From: Desulfovibrio sp. Dsv1
Lineage (GTDB): Bacteria; Desulfobacterota; Desulfovibrionia; Desulfovibrionales; Desulfovibrionaceae
DNA length: 10,287 nt
Assembly (NCBI GenBank): GCA_000403945.1
Contig: APFI01000348.1
Coordinates: 1 to 10,287 of the forward strand
Direction: 5' to 3'
Position numbers and translations under genes: made by a program. The notes below the pieces were generated by a model. That model was not told where the DNA came from, did no database searches, and saw only the letters and a program-made list of their open reading frames with translations. The stretch's first letter is position 1, and every line of letters begins with the position of its first letter. This document shows positions 1-5,231 of the stretch, piece after piece.

Positions 1-37
1 CCCATTGTTCATCTGTTAATCCCTGGTATTTGCTCAT
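1..37 (-). CDS. IS5-family transposase, N-terminal fragment (runs off the left edge)
   Basis: Read leftward from the ATG at 37-35, the sequence encodes MSKYQGLTDEQW and then leaves the window. A short N-terminus with Y-x-G-L-T-D-E-Q-W is the typical opening of IS5-family (IS427/IS1031-like) DDE transposases, which commonly begin with a YxLTDxQW segment. Only 12 codons are visible, so no catalytic DDE residue can be checked and it is unknown whether the gene is intact. The bases preceding the ATG (38-92) recur almost unchanged in front of another ATGAGCA at 10281, which supports this as the true start. No strong Shine-Dalgarno is visible before the ATG. Confidence 0.7.
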   Translation of the reverse strand, partial: MSKYQGLTDEQW

Positions 38-92
38 GAAATTCGATTACACGATTTTCATGGCTTTTTCTGGAATTATGAAATGACTTCTA
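31..92. repeat. Left arm of a 62-bp inverted repeat flanking the window
   Basis: Bases 31-92 match the reverse complement of 10226-10287 at 60 of 62 positions by manual alignment; the two differences are in the stretch TGGCTTTTT (left) versus TGACCTTTT (right copy, reversed). Similarity ends on the inner side at base 92. On the outer side the right copy is cut by the window edge, so the true repeat is probably the entire insertion sequence. Confidence 0.9.
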
Positions 93-111
93 GCCTGTCA
101 GATGCTATCCT
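83..111 (+). promoter_or_regulatory. Possible hybrid promoter at the IS edge, ahead of trmD
   Basis: ATGACT (83-88) lies inside the IS end and TATCCT (106-111) lies just outside it, separated by 17 bases. Each matches 4 of 6 positions of the sigma-70 consensus boxes (TTGACA, TATAAT). Insertion sequences are known to create promoters by supplying a -35 box, and trmD needs a transcription source here because no upstream operon gene is present within 200 bases. The match is weak and could be chance. Confidence 0.25.
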
Positions 112-207
112 GATGGTCTAGCGCCAAATTAATTTTCGCGCCGCCGCAACGCATTTCCGGCGCATCGTGCCTTGCCATCCGTGTCCTTTTACGGCACTCT
201 CCCGTCC

Positions 208-1503
208 ATGCCCCGTTTTCACCTGATTTCGCTCTTCCCCGAATTTTTTGATTCCCCGCTGGGCACCGCTCTTATGGGCCGCGCCCGTAAAACCGGCGTA
301 GTGGAATTCAGCTTTCATGACCCGCGTGCCTTCAGCGTGGACAAGCATCGCCATGTGGACGACCGACCCTATGGCGGCGGCCCGGGCATGGTGATGCGGG
401 GCGAACCCGTGTCCCTGGCCCTGCGCTCCATTGAGCGCCCCGGCCGGATGCTGCTCATGGCGCCGGGCGGCCGCCCGCTCAACCATGCCTTGGCGCGCGA
501 ACTGGCCGCCGAAGAGGATCTTACCCTGGTCTGCGGTCGCTATGAAGGCTTGGACGCCCGCCTGCTTGAGCTCTTCCCTCTGGAGCCGGTGAGCGTCGGC
601 GAGGCCGTGCTCAACGGCGGAGAAACGGCGGCTCTGGCCGTCATTGAATCTGTGGCCCGCCTGACGCCGGGCTTCATGGGCAAGGAAGAATCCGGCGAGG
701 AAGAAAGTTTTTCCCACAGTCTTCTGGAATACCCGCACTACACCCGACCTGAAAATCTGGAGGGCCTGACCGTACCCGCAGTGTTGCTCAGCGGGGACCA
801 CAGCCGCATCGCGGCATGGCGGCGTACAGCTTCCCTAGCGGCCACCCTGGCCGCGCGGCCTGATCTGCTGGACACAGCCCCGCTGAACCGCGAGGACGCC
901 CGGACTCTGGCCGCTCTGCCGCGCGAGAGACCGGGCCGCAACCTTTCTTTCTGCCTTGTGCACTATCCGGTTTTGCTTGGGGGAAAAAATTCCGGCGCTT
1001 CCTCCTTGACAAATCTGGACATTCACGATATAGCACGAATTTCGTGCAGCTATGCGATGGGGCCCTTCTATGCGGTGACCCCTCTGGAGGATCAGTTGCG
1101 GGTGCTTGAGGATATTTTGCGGCACTGGACCTGCGGCCCCGGCGGCAGGGGTAATCCGGACAGAGCCAAGGCCTTGGAGCTGGTCCGCCCAGCGGCCTCG
1201 CTGAATGAAGCTGTGGCGCAGCTCGGCGTGCATGCCGGAGCAAAGCCCAGACTGGTGGCCAGTTCCGCCGTCTGGCCCGCGCGCAAGCGCGCTCCCGCGC
1301 CGCTGACGCCTAGCCAGGTGCGCGACTGGTGCCGGGACGGCCCGGTGCTGCTTTGTCTGGGCACGGCCCAGGGGCTGGCGCCGGAAGTGCTGGAACGCTG
1401 TGAGGGGCAGCTGCGCCCCCTGCGCTTTTTGGGATACAATCATCTTTCAGTGCGCAGCGCGGCCGCCATCCTAGCCGACAGAATTTTAGGCGACTACTGC
1501 TGA
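208..1503 (+). CDS. trmD: tRNA (guanine37-N1)-methyltransferase fused to a second SPOUT RNA methyltransferase domain
   Basis: The 431-residue product joins two SAM-dependent SPOUT domains. Residues 1-240 are TrmD, which makes m1G37 in tRNA and prevents frameshifting: they show ISLFPEFF at the N-terminus, VDDRPYGGGPGM, the knot motif LVCGRYEGLD, SVGEAVLNGGE and SFSHSLLEYPHYTRP. Residues from about 245 to 431 match the PF09936 (TM1570-like) family, with LVHYPV, LTNLDIHDIAR, YAVTPLEDQ, NPDRAKAL, LLCLGTAQGL and the end motif YNHLSVRSAAAILADR. Ordinary TrmD is about 240-260 residues; such long fusions are, to my knowledge, usual in Desulfovibrionaceae. The ATG at 208 was chosen because MPRFHLISLFPEFF aligns with the family N-terminus; TTG at 172 and GTG at 181 are in frame alternatives. 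None has a clear Shine-Dalgarno. The catalytic Arg (E. coli R154) is present as R151, but the position of E. coli D169 is Glu (E166). rimM and rpsP, the usual upstream partners, are absent from this side. Confidence 0.95.
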   Translation: MPRFHLISLFPEFFDSPLGTALMGRARKTGVVEFSFHDPRAFSVDKHRHVDDRPYGGGPGMVMRGEPVSLALRSIERPGRMLLMAPGGRPLNHALARELAAEEDLTLVCGRYEGLDARLLELFPLEPVSVGEAVLNGGETAALAVIESVARLTPGFMGKEESGEEESFSHSLLEYPHYTRPENLEGLTVPAVLLSGDHSRIAAWRRTASLAATLAARPDLLDTAPLNREDARTLAALPRERPGRNLSFCLVHYPVLLGGKNSGASSLTNLDIHDIARISCSYAMGPFYAVTPLEDQLRVLEDILRHWTCGPGGRGNPDRAKALELVRPAASLNEAVAQLGVHAGAKPRLVASSAVWPARKRAPAPLTPSQVRDWCRDGPVLLCLGTAQGLAPEVLERCEGQLRPLRFLGYNHLSVRSAAAILADRILGDYC

Positions 1504-1564
1504 AAACCGCAGGGCGCACACAGCGGGCCGCTTCACAACGACGCAACAATCCGCCTGCGGGTTT
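1504..1564 (+). promoter_or_regulatory. Possible leader stem-loop before rplS
   Basis: AAACCGCAGG (1504-1513) can pair with CCTGCGGGTTT (1554-1564) through ten base pairs with one bulged G (1561). The stem closes immediately before the rplS Shine-Dalgarno GGAAGGAG (1565-1572). The enclosed 40 bases contain a smaller symmetric element, AGCGG-G-CCGCT (1522-1532). Ribosomal protein leaders that control their own translation are common, and L19 leaders are described in other phyla, but I do not recognise this as one of those families. Confidence 0.3.
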
Positions 1565-1578
1565 GGAAGGAGCTTACG

Positions 1579-1926
1579 ATGGACATTATCAGAAAAATCG
1601 AACAAGAAAACATGCGCATGGATATGCCCGCGTTTCGCTCCGGCGACACGGTCAAAGTGCACCTGCGCATTGTTGAAGGCGAAAAAGAACGCATCCAGGT
1701 CTTCCAGGGCAATGTGATCCGCATCAAGCGCGGCACCACCAATGCCAGCTTCACGGTGCGTAAGGTTTCCGACGGCGTGGGCGTGGAACGCATCTTCCCG
1801 ATCAACTCGCCCTTCATCGACCATGTGGAACTGGTTACTCAGGGCCGCGTGCGCCGCAGCCGCCTCTACTATCTGCGCGCCCTCAAGGGCAAAGCGGCCC
1901 GTATCAAGCCGCGTGGCCGCTTCTGA
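1579..1926 (+). CDS. rplS: 50S ribosomal protein L19
   Basis: The 115-residue product is the large-subunit protein L19, located near the interface with the 30S subunit. The length is typical of the family. Recognisable segments are FRSGDTVKVHLRIVEGEKER near residues 15-35, IQVFQGNVI, SDGVGVERIFP, and the C-terminal RRSRLYYLRALKGKAARI. The start is fixed by a strong Shine-Dalgarno GGAAGGAG (1565-1572) six bases before the ATG. It follows trmD after 75 bases, the conserved trmD-rplS order of most bacteria. The C-terminus is rich in Arg and Lys, as expected for rRNA contact. Nothing is odd about the gene. Confidence 0.97.
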   Translation: MDIIRKIEQENMRMDMPAFRSGDTVKVHLRIVEGEKERIQVFQGNVIRIKRGTTNASFTVRKVSDGVGVERIFPINSPFIDHVELVTQGRVRRSRLYYLRALKGKAARIKPRGRF

Positions 1927-1990
1927 TCGGGTTCTGCGCCTTTTGCCGCTGGCGACGCCATCCGTTGCCGTTAAAACCGAGGCACGTGTG

Positions 1991-2680
1991 ATGGAACATC
2001 CCGCGCATGCCAGCCTGTTTGGCCCGGATGCCGTCCCGGCTGGACGGTCATCCGGATACTGCGCGGGCATTGACGAAGCCGGGCGAGGTTGCCTGGCCGG
2101 GCCGGTGGTGGCCGCCGCCGTCATCCTTCCTGCTGCCTACAATCTCCCCGGCCTCACGGATTCCAAAGCCATGAGCGCCGGAGCGCGGGAGCTTCTGACC
2201 CCGTGCATCAAGGCATGCGCCGTGGCTTGGGGTCTAGGCGTGGTCTGGCCCCGGCGCATCGAACGCATCAATATTCTGCAAGCCACCTTCGAGGCCATGT
2301 GCCGCGCAGTGCGCGTTCTGGGCGTTACGCCGGACCGCCTGCTCATCGACGGCAACAAAACCCTGCCCGAGGCCGTGCTGACCCCACTCTGGCGCGCCGG
2401 GCACACGGCGTCCCTGCCATCCCAGCGGGCCATTGTGGGCGGAGACAAAAACGAAGACGCCATTTCCGCAGCCTCCGTCCTGGCCAAAACCTTCCGGGAT
2501 CGGCTCATGCTGCATCTGGCCCGTCGCTGGCCCGGCTACGGCTTGGAAGCGCACAAGGGCTACGGCACCAGAACCCATTACGAGGCCCTGCGCCGTCTGG
2601 GCCCCTGCCCGCAGCACCGCCTGACATTCCGAGGCGTGCTGCCCGCATCCGCCGCGCCGCGCCAGGGCAGTCTGTGCTGA
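1991..2680 (+). CDS. rnhB: Ribonuclease HII
   Basis: The 229-residue product is a type 2 RNase H, which cuts the RNA strand of RNA:DNA hybrids and starts removal of single ribonucleotides from DNA. The metal-binding residues are all visible: D28 and E29 in GIDEAGRG, D120 in LLIDGNK, and D152 in GGDK, followed by the conserved AISAASVLAKTFRDRLM. The C-terminal KGYGT and HYEALRRLGPCPQHRLTF blocks are also typical. The ATG at 1991 was chosen because GAGG (1979-1982) lies eight bases upstream; an in-frame GTG at 1988 abuts it. Residues 1-26 precede the core as a short variable extension. The gene lies 64 bases after rplS, and its stop overlaps the start of the next gene. Confidence 0.95.
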   Translation: MEHPAHASLFGPDAVPAGRSSGYCAGIDEAGRGCLAGPVVAAAVILPAAYNLPGLTDSKAMSAGARELLTPCIKACAVAWGLGVVWPRRIERINILQATFEAMCRAVRVLGVTPDRLLIDGNKTLPEAVLTPLWRAGHTASLPSQRAIVGGDKNEDAISAASVLAKTFRDRLMLHLARRWPGYGLEAHKGYGTRTHYEALRRLGPCPQHRLTFRGVLPASAAPRQGSLC

Positions 2681-3141
2681 AGCTGCCGTTTTTCCGGCGC
2701 TCCGCGCGACACGCCGCACCAGACGGCGGCCAAAACGAAAAGGCGGCCCATATCCGTCTAGGCCAAGCCGGTGAAGATGCCGCCGCAACGCTGCTGCTGC
2801 GCGCGGGTTTCACGCTGCTGGACCGCAACTGGCGGCAAGGCCGTATGGAGCTGGACCTGGTCTGCCGCGACGGCGACGAACTGGTTTTCGTGGAGGTCAA
2901 AACTCGGCGGTCGGGCGGGCACGGCGGCCCGGCGGCGGCCATAACCCCGGCCAAACAGCGTATTCTCACGCACGCGGCCCGGGCCTGGCTGGCAGCGCAC
3001 GACGCGTGGCAAAACCCATGCCGTTTTGACGTGGTCTGCCTCCTGCGCCACGGCGACACCTTCAGCGCGGAGCATTACCCTCATGCCTTTGACTTCTCCC
3101 CGGCTCTGGATAGTAGCCATGCCTCTTGGCAACCCTGGTGA
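2674..3141 (+). CDS. yraN: YraN / UPF0102 family protein, predicted nuclease fold
   Basis: The product belongs to the UPF0102 (YraN) family, which has a PD-(D/E)xK nuclease-like fold; the biological role is not firmly known. Visible motifs are GQAGEDAAATLLLRAGF (E34, D35), NWRQGRMELDLVC (E59, D61) and ELVFVEVKTRR (E74, K76), the expected metal and catalytic positions. Later conserved parts are ITPAKQRILTHAARAWL and RFDVVCL. No ATG precedes the core in this frame, so GTG at 2674 is the best start. It overlaps the rnhB stop by seven bases, suggesting translational coupling. The resulting 155 residues exceed the usual 115-130 because of a basic, non-conserved N-terminal stretch of about 28 residues and a C-terminal tail that overlaps rsmI by 59 bases. 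The family call is firm; the exact start is less sure. Confidence 0.88.
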   Translation: MLKLPFFRRSARHAAPDGGQNEKAAHIRLGQAGEDAAATLLLRAGFTLLDRNWRQGRMELDLVCRDGDELVFVEVKTRRSGGHGGPAAAITPAKQRILTHAARAWLAAHDAWQNPCRFDVVCLLRHGDTFSAEHYPHAFDFSPALDSSHASWQPW

Positions 3142-3931
3142 TCTTTCGCCCCGGGCCCGCGGAATTCTGGAAAACGCGGAGCTGATCCTGGCCGAGGACA
3201 CCCGCCGCGCGGTCCAGCTCTGCCGCCTTTGCGGCATCCGCGACCTCCAGGGCCGCCGTTTTCTCAGTTTTTACGAGCACAATGAAGCCGAACGCCAGGA
3301 AGAAGTGTTACGCATGCTGCGCGAGGGCCGCGACTTGGCCCTGATTTCCGACGCGGGCACGCCCCTGCTGGCCGACCCTGGCTACCGCCTAGTGCGGGCC
3401 TGCCGCAAGGAAGGCCTGCCGGTTTCGCCGGTACCCGGTCCGTCCGCCCCGGCGGCCGCTCTGTCCGCAGCCGGCATCGCGCCCCTGCCGCACACCTTTC
3501 TGGGCTTTCTGCCGCGTGACACGGCCGGACGTGAAGCCCTGCTGGAGTCTTTCGCCCGCGTGCCCGGTTCCCTGATTTTTTTCGAGCGTAAGGACCGCCT
3601 TAAGGAAAGCCTGGCCCTGGCGGCCCGCATTCTGGGGCCGCGCGATCTGACCGTCTGCCGTGAATTGACCAAAACCCATGAGGAATTTATACTTATTCGG
3701 CTCGAAGACAGTGCAGGTCTGCCCGATGAGCTACTCGGCGAGATCACAGTACTGATCGGCCCGCCTGAAGTGACCGAACGCACACCCCGCGACGAGGTGG
3801 AAAACCTGCTGCGCGCGGAGCTGGCCCAAGGCGGCAGGCCGCGCGAGGTGGCCCGCCGGGTCCAGAGCGCCGCACGCGGCTGGAGCGGCAAGGAACTGTA
3901 TGCCCTGATCCCGGCGGTGAAAACAACCTGA
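3083..3931 (+). CDS. rsmI: 16S rRNA (cytidine1402-2'-O)-methyltransferase
   Basis: The 282-residue product is RsmI, a tetrapyrrole-methylase-fold enzyme that 2'-O-methylates C1402 in the decoding centre of 16S rRNA using SAM. Family signatures are LWIVAMPLGNPGDLSPRA at the N-terminus, LILAEDTRR (34-42), FYEHNE, LISDAGTPLLADPG from residue 87, the PVPGPSA loop near 116-122, HTFLGFLPR, and CRELTKTHEEF. In place of the common YESPHRL block it has FFERKDRL. The ATG at 3083 was chosen because it gives the family length and has CGGAG (3068-3072) about ten bases upstream. The start lies inside yraN, so the two genes overlap by 59 bases, a pairing seen widely in bacteria. It appears to be the last gene of the first cluster. 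Confidence 0.95.
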   Translation: MPLTSPRLWIVAMPLGNPGDLSPRARGILENAELILAEDTRRAVQLCRLCGIRDLQGRRFLSFYEHNEAERQEEVLRMLREGRDLALISDAGTPLLADPGYRLVRACRKEGLPVSPVPGPSAPAAALSAAGIAPLPHTFLGFLPRDTAGREALLESFARVPGSLIFFERKDRLKESLALAARILGPRDLTVCRELTKTHEEFILIRLEDSAGLPDELLGEITVLIGPPEVTERTPRDEVENLLRAELAQGGRPREVARRVQSAARGWSGKELYALIPAVKTT

Positions 3932-4005
3932 GTAATTTTGCTTTGAAATTGCTCGACGGATGATCTCGCAGCCGTCCGGCACAAGGGCGTAAGCGAAATT
4001 TATTT

Positions 4006-4019
4006 GCGCTGTTAAGCGC
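4006..4019. repeat. Short perfect hairpin GCGCT-gtta-AGCGC
   Basis: A five-base-pair GC-rich stem with a four-base loop lies 75 bases after the rsmI stop. It could contribute to termination after rsmI, but no T-tract follows (the next bases are CGAGGTGGG), so this role is unproven. Confidence 0.4.
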
Positions 4020-4032
4020 CGAGGTGGGAGTC

Positions 4033-4062
4033 TTGAACTTTAAGAATGTACATTCTTAAAGT
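4033..4062 (+). promoter_or_regulatory. Candidate promoter for the PTS cluster, overlapping a palindrome
   Basis: TTGAAC (4033-4038) and TAAAGT (4057-4062) are spaced by 18 bases and match the sigma-70 boxes at 5 of 6 and 4 of 6 positions. They would start transcription around 4069-4070, giving a leader of about 50 bases before the ATG at 4119. The entire core lies on top of the 28-bp palindrome, so a bound repressor would block it. The match is an eyeball consensus and could be fortuitous in an AT-rich stretch. Confidence 0.35.
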
Positions 4063-4063
4063 T
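4036..4063. promoter_or_regulatory. Perfect 28-bp palindrome, operator-like
   Basis: The half-site AACTTTAAGAATGT is followed directly by its exact reverse complement, centred between 4049 and 4050 on TGTACA. Symmetry ends at the flanking bases G4035 and A4064. A perfect AT-rich dyad of this length, 56 bases before the start of the PTS cluster, is typical of an operator for a dimeric regulator. As RNA it could form a twelve-pair stem with a GUAC loop, but it is AU-rich and lacks a following U-run, so a terminator is less likely. The binding protein is unknown. Confidence 0.6.
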
Positions 4064-4072
4064 AATTTGCTC

Positions 4073-4099
4073 TAGAGCGTCTCATATCGAAACACTCTA
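4073..4099. repeat. Imperfect inverted repeat TAGAGCGT-N11-ACACTCTA
   Basis: Two eight-base arms with a single mismatch surround an eleven-base spacer and sit 20 bases before the ATG of the IID gene. The left arm overlaps the ten-base palindrome GCTCTAGAGC (4069-4078). In RNA this would place a small stem just upstream of the Shine-Dalgarno AAGGA (4109-4113). It could be a second protein-binding site or a translation control element; neither is shown. Confidence 0.4.
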
Positions 4100-4118
4100 A
4101 CAACAGCAAAGGACTGTC

Positions 4119-4868
4119 ATGCTTCCCTGTTGTGTCGCTCTCAACTGCCTTGCGCGCACCTGCTGCATCAACGCGGCCGTCACCGCCAGAGGCATGCAGC
4201 AGATCGGACTCGCCTTCGTGCTGGTCCCGGCCTTCCGCTATCTCTATCCGGAAAGCGAAGACAGGGCTCGCGCCTTTGCCCGCTACGGCGGACACAGCAA
4301 TACCCATGTCTTCATGGTCCCACTCTATGTGGGCATTGTTCTTTCCCTGGAAATACAGATCGCCAGAGGCACTCTGCCAGAAGCCTCGGCGGACGTGGTG
4401 CGTGAAACGCTGGCCGCCACTCTTTCCGCCTTGGGGGATTCCTTTTTCAGCGGCACACTGCTGCCGCTCTGGGGGCTGATCAGCGTCTGCCTGCTGCTGG
4501 CCGGGCAGATCGGCCTTATGGCGGCCCTGTCCGTTTTGTTTCTGGCGTTCCTGCTGCTCTTTCGCGTTCTGACCTTTTTCGCGGGCCTGCGCCGCGGCAT
4601 GCCCGTGCTGCTGCGTCTCAAGTGCCTGGACCTCATCAACTGGGTGGACCGCATCAGGGCCCTCAACGCGGTCATGGTGGCTCTGGTGGTCTGGCAGTTG
4701 CCTCTCAGACATACAACCCACTTCCCCTGGCTGCTCTACGGACTGGCTGGCGCCTCCGTGCTGGGTGCATCCTGGCTCGTTGGACGGATGCATTTGCCGC
4801 GCATTCTGCTCTGGGCGTTCGTGCTGGGCGCGCTCATTCTCATGGACGCGGGGCTTATCGGTATGTAA
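4119..4868 (+). CDS. PTS mannose/fructose/sorbose family IID-like membrane protein
   Basis: The 249-residue product resembles the IID (ManZ-type) subunit of mannose-family PTS permeases, which pairs with IIC in the inner membrane. Support comes from ARGMQQIGLAFVLVPAFRYLYPE (compare the ERMQxLGF..xxPAxRRLYPE block of ManZ), NTHVFMVPLYVG, and LSALGDSFFSGTLLPL (compare the GVGDPIFWGT block). Hydrophobic stretches near residues 123-160, 185-215 and 225-247 suggest membrane segments toward the C-terminus. It is shorter than ManZ (about 280) and several family motifs are degenerate: the SWNFE and LMGPLAG blocks are not conserved. Five cysteines occur within the first 16 residues, which is unusual. 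AAGGA (4109-4113) five bases upstream supports the ATG at 4119. HPr and enzyme I follow on the same strand, but no IIA, IIB or IIC is present in the window. Family assignment is fairly sure; whether it still transports sugar is doubtful. Confidence 0.8.
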   Translation: MLPCCVALNCLARTCCINAAVTARGMQQIGLAFVLVPAFRYLYPESEDRARAFARYGGHSNTHVFMVPLYVGIVLSLEIQIARGTLPEASADVVRETLAATLSALGDSFFSGTLLPLWGLISVCLLLAGQIGLMAALSVLFLAFLLLFRVLTFFAGLRRGMPVLLRLKCLDLINWVDRIRALNAVMVALVVWQLPLRHTTHFPWLLYGLAGASVLGASWLVGRMHLPRILLWAFVLGALILMDAGLIGM

Positions 4869-4933
4869 GATAATGCCGCCCGGCCGGGGAAACGGCGCTT
4901 GCTCCCCCGCCGCCGGAGCGACGGGAGACAAGG

Positions 4934-5230
4934 ATGCGCATGGAAAACGTCATTGAAGAAACCCCGCGCGGGCTTGCCCTGCGGCTTACGTTCAACCTGC
5001 GCGGCGGGCTGCATGCCCGGCCAGCGGCCCGCCTGGCCCAGGAAGCCCAGCGCTATGCGGCCGACATCCAGCTCATCGGCGAGACGTGCGAGGTCGATGC
5101 CAAAAGCATGCTGGATATTCTTTCCCTAGCCCCACCGTCCAATGCGGAACTGACCCTTCTGGCCAAGGGCGACGACGCCCGCGAGGCCCTTCACGGTCTG
5201 GCCCGTTTTTTAACAACATTACAGGAATGA
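4934..5230 (+). CDS. ptsH: Phosphocarrier protein HPr
   Basis: The 98-residue product is HPr, the cytoplasmic phosphocarrier that accepts phosphate from enzyme I. The active-site block GLHARPAA carries H27 (His15 of model HPr), and DAKSMLDILSLA carries S58, exactly 31 residues later, matching the His15-Ser46 spacing. The serine would allow HPr kinase regulation if the cell has HprK, which is not in this window. The protein has about 12 extra N-terminal residues compared with E. coli HPr. The start is ambiguous: ATG 4934 has GGGAG (4923-4927) six bases upstream, while ATG 4940 has AAGG (4930-4933) six bases upstream and would give 96 residues. It lies 65 bases after the IID gene and one base before enzyme I, so co-transcription and coupled translation with ptsI are likely. 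Confidence 0.93.
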   Translation: MRMENVIEETPRGLALRLTFNLRGGLHARPAARLAQEAQRYAADIQLIGETCEVDAKSMLDILSLAPPSNAELTLLAKGDDAREALHGLARFLTTLQE

Positions 5231-5231
5231 T

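Larger units (their letters stand above)
1..92 (-). mobile_element. Insertion sequence (IS5-like), 5' end, transposase pointing left
   Basis: This is the transposase-start end of an insertion sequence whose remainder lies outside the window. The inner boundary is set by where similarity to the second copy (10226-10287) stops, at about base 90-92. Both copies end in a TA dinucleotide next to GAAGTCATTTCATAATTCC (read toward the transposase), so a TA target duplication with the IS proper starting at GAAGTC is plausible. About 53-55 bases separate the edge from the transposase ATG, which suits an IS5-type leader carrying the terminal inverted repeat. The other end and the outer target duplication are not visible, so subgroup and completeness are undetermined. 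Confidence 0.65.
3932..4118. other. AT-richer intergenic island between the two gene clusters
   Basis: This 187-base gap holds no convincing reading frame and is visibly richer in A and T than the genes around it. It contains several dyads: GACGG (3955-3959) with CCGTC (3972-3976); GCGCT-gtta-AGCGC (4006-4019); a perfect 28-bp palindrome (4036-4063); GCTCTAGAGC (4069-4078); and TAGAGCGT (4073-4080) with ACACTCTA (4092-4099), one mismatch. None of the hairpins is followed by a U-run, so no standard rho-independent terminator for rsmI is seen. The likely content is the control region for the PTS cluster. Confidence 0.6.

Noticed and set aside
31..66. CATGAAA...TTTCATG hairpin followed by GCTTTTT, resembling a terminator
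   Set aside because: The stem is imperfect and AT-rich, and the segment is better explained as the leader of the transposase gene within the IS end.
36..86. A 16-codon open frame (MKFDYTIFMAFSGIMK) on the + strand, repeated inside the right copy
   Set aside because: It lies entirely within the IS end, antisense to the transposase leader, has no ribosome binding site, and its conservation follows from the repeat itself.
118..801. Long antisense frame opposite trmD (227 codons), and similar frames at 835-1443 and 788-1243
   Set aside because: High GC makes long antisense frames common; the translations are low-complexity and rich in Ala, Arg, Gly and Gln, with no family motifs, while the + strand encodes clear TrmD.
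4062..4931. Antisense 289-codon frame opposite the IID gene
   Set aside because: Its Gln-, His- and Glu-rich translation is the usual complement of a GC-rich hydrophobic gene; the + strand has a good ribosome binding site and IID motifs.
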